Below the pieces are notes generated by a model. That model did no database searches, was not told where the DNA came from, and was given only the letters and a program-made list of their open reading frames with translations. Below are positions 5,675 to 5,699 of a DNA stretch of 5,699 nt, in pieces. Within the stretch, counting starts at the first letter, position 1. Each line of letters starts with the position of its first letter. Source of the DNA: Burkholderiales bacterium (GTDB lineage Bacteria > Pseudomonadota > Gammaproteobacteria > Burkholderiales > Casimicrobiaceae); NCBI GenBank assembly GCA_025935435.1, contig JAICVH010000184.1, forward strand, positions 1 to 5,699. Reading direction: 5' to 3'. The position numbers and the translations under genes were made by a program.

Positions 5675-5699
5675 CTAATCGCTCGCCCCCTGCACCGCC
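5675..5699 (-). CDS. Possible 3' end of an upstream operon gene
   Basis: Reading the minus strand inward from the window edge gives AVQGASD and then TAG (5675-5677), 15 bp before the adaptor ATG. No promoter-like element is visible between this stop and the adaptor gene, so the operon probably starts further upstream. In comparable operons a TetR-family regulator (YbiH/CecR type) often sits here. Only seven codons are visible, so neither the existence nor the identity of the gene can be confirmed. Confidence 0.25.

Noticed and set aside
1..5699. Mobile element, CRISPR, tRNA/rRNA or defence system
   Set aside because: No transposase, terminal repeats, regular spacer array or structured RNA gene is visible; the window is filled by conserved envelope-type genes with uniform composition.

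Overview
The window looks like a chromosomal segment of a high-GC betaproteobacterium, most likely Burkholderia sensu lato or a close relative. The reasons are the strong G/C bias at third codon positions, the style of the encoded proteins, and the neighbourhood of waaA (kdtA), a TolC-family gene and a protein-isoaspartate-methyltransferase-like gene. The genus call is an inference from sequence character, not from a database search.

Layout from left to right. Bases 1-331 (+) carry the 3' end of waaA (Kdo transferase of lipid A/core LPS synthesis). It runs head-on into a gene for a TolC-family outer-membrane channel (309-1724, -), and the two stop ends overlap by 23 bp. Seven bp upstream of the TolC gene is a gene for a COG2518/PIMT-like SAM methyltransferase (1732-2391, -). 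Then comes a ~120-147 bp intergenic stretch with a consensus extended -10 promoter (TGCTATAAT, - strand) suited to drive the methyltransferase-tolC pair. From 2539 to 5659 (-) is a compact operon transcribed hlyD-like adaptor, then ABC ATPase, then ABC-2 permease, with touching or overlapping genes. The last 25 bases of the window may hold the 3' end of one more gene of that operon.

Together the minus-strand genes encode the parts of a complete tripartite exporter: a periplasmic adaptor that appears to be a lipoprotein, an inner-membrane ABC-2 pump, and next door a TolC-type channel under its own promoter. The closest architecture I know is the E. coli YbhG/YbhFSR and YhiI/RbbA/YhhJ group of ABC-2 exporters with HlyD-type adaptors; the substrate here cannot be read from the sequence. 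The whole window is coding apart from the 2392-2538 gap and short junctions. I see no mobile element, CRISPR, tRNA or rRNA.

Nothing here is clearly a new biological system. The points most worth a second look are the methyltransferase lacking the usual PIMT active-site motif yet coupled to tolC, the waaA/tolC convergent overlap with a 7-bp hairpin just beyond each stop codon, and the adaptor's lipobox, CxxC pair and atypical hairpin tip.
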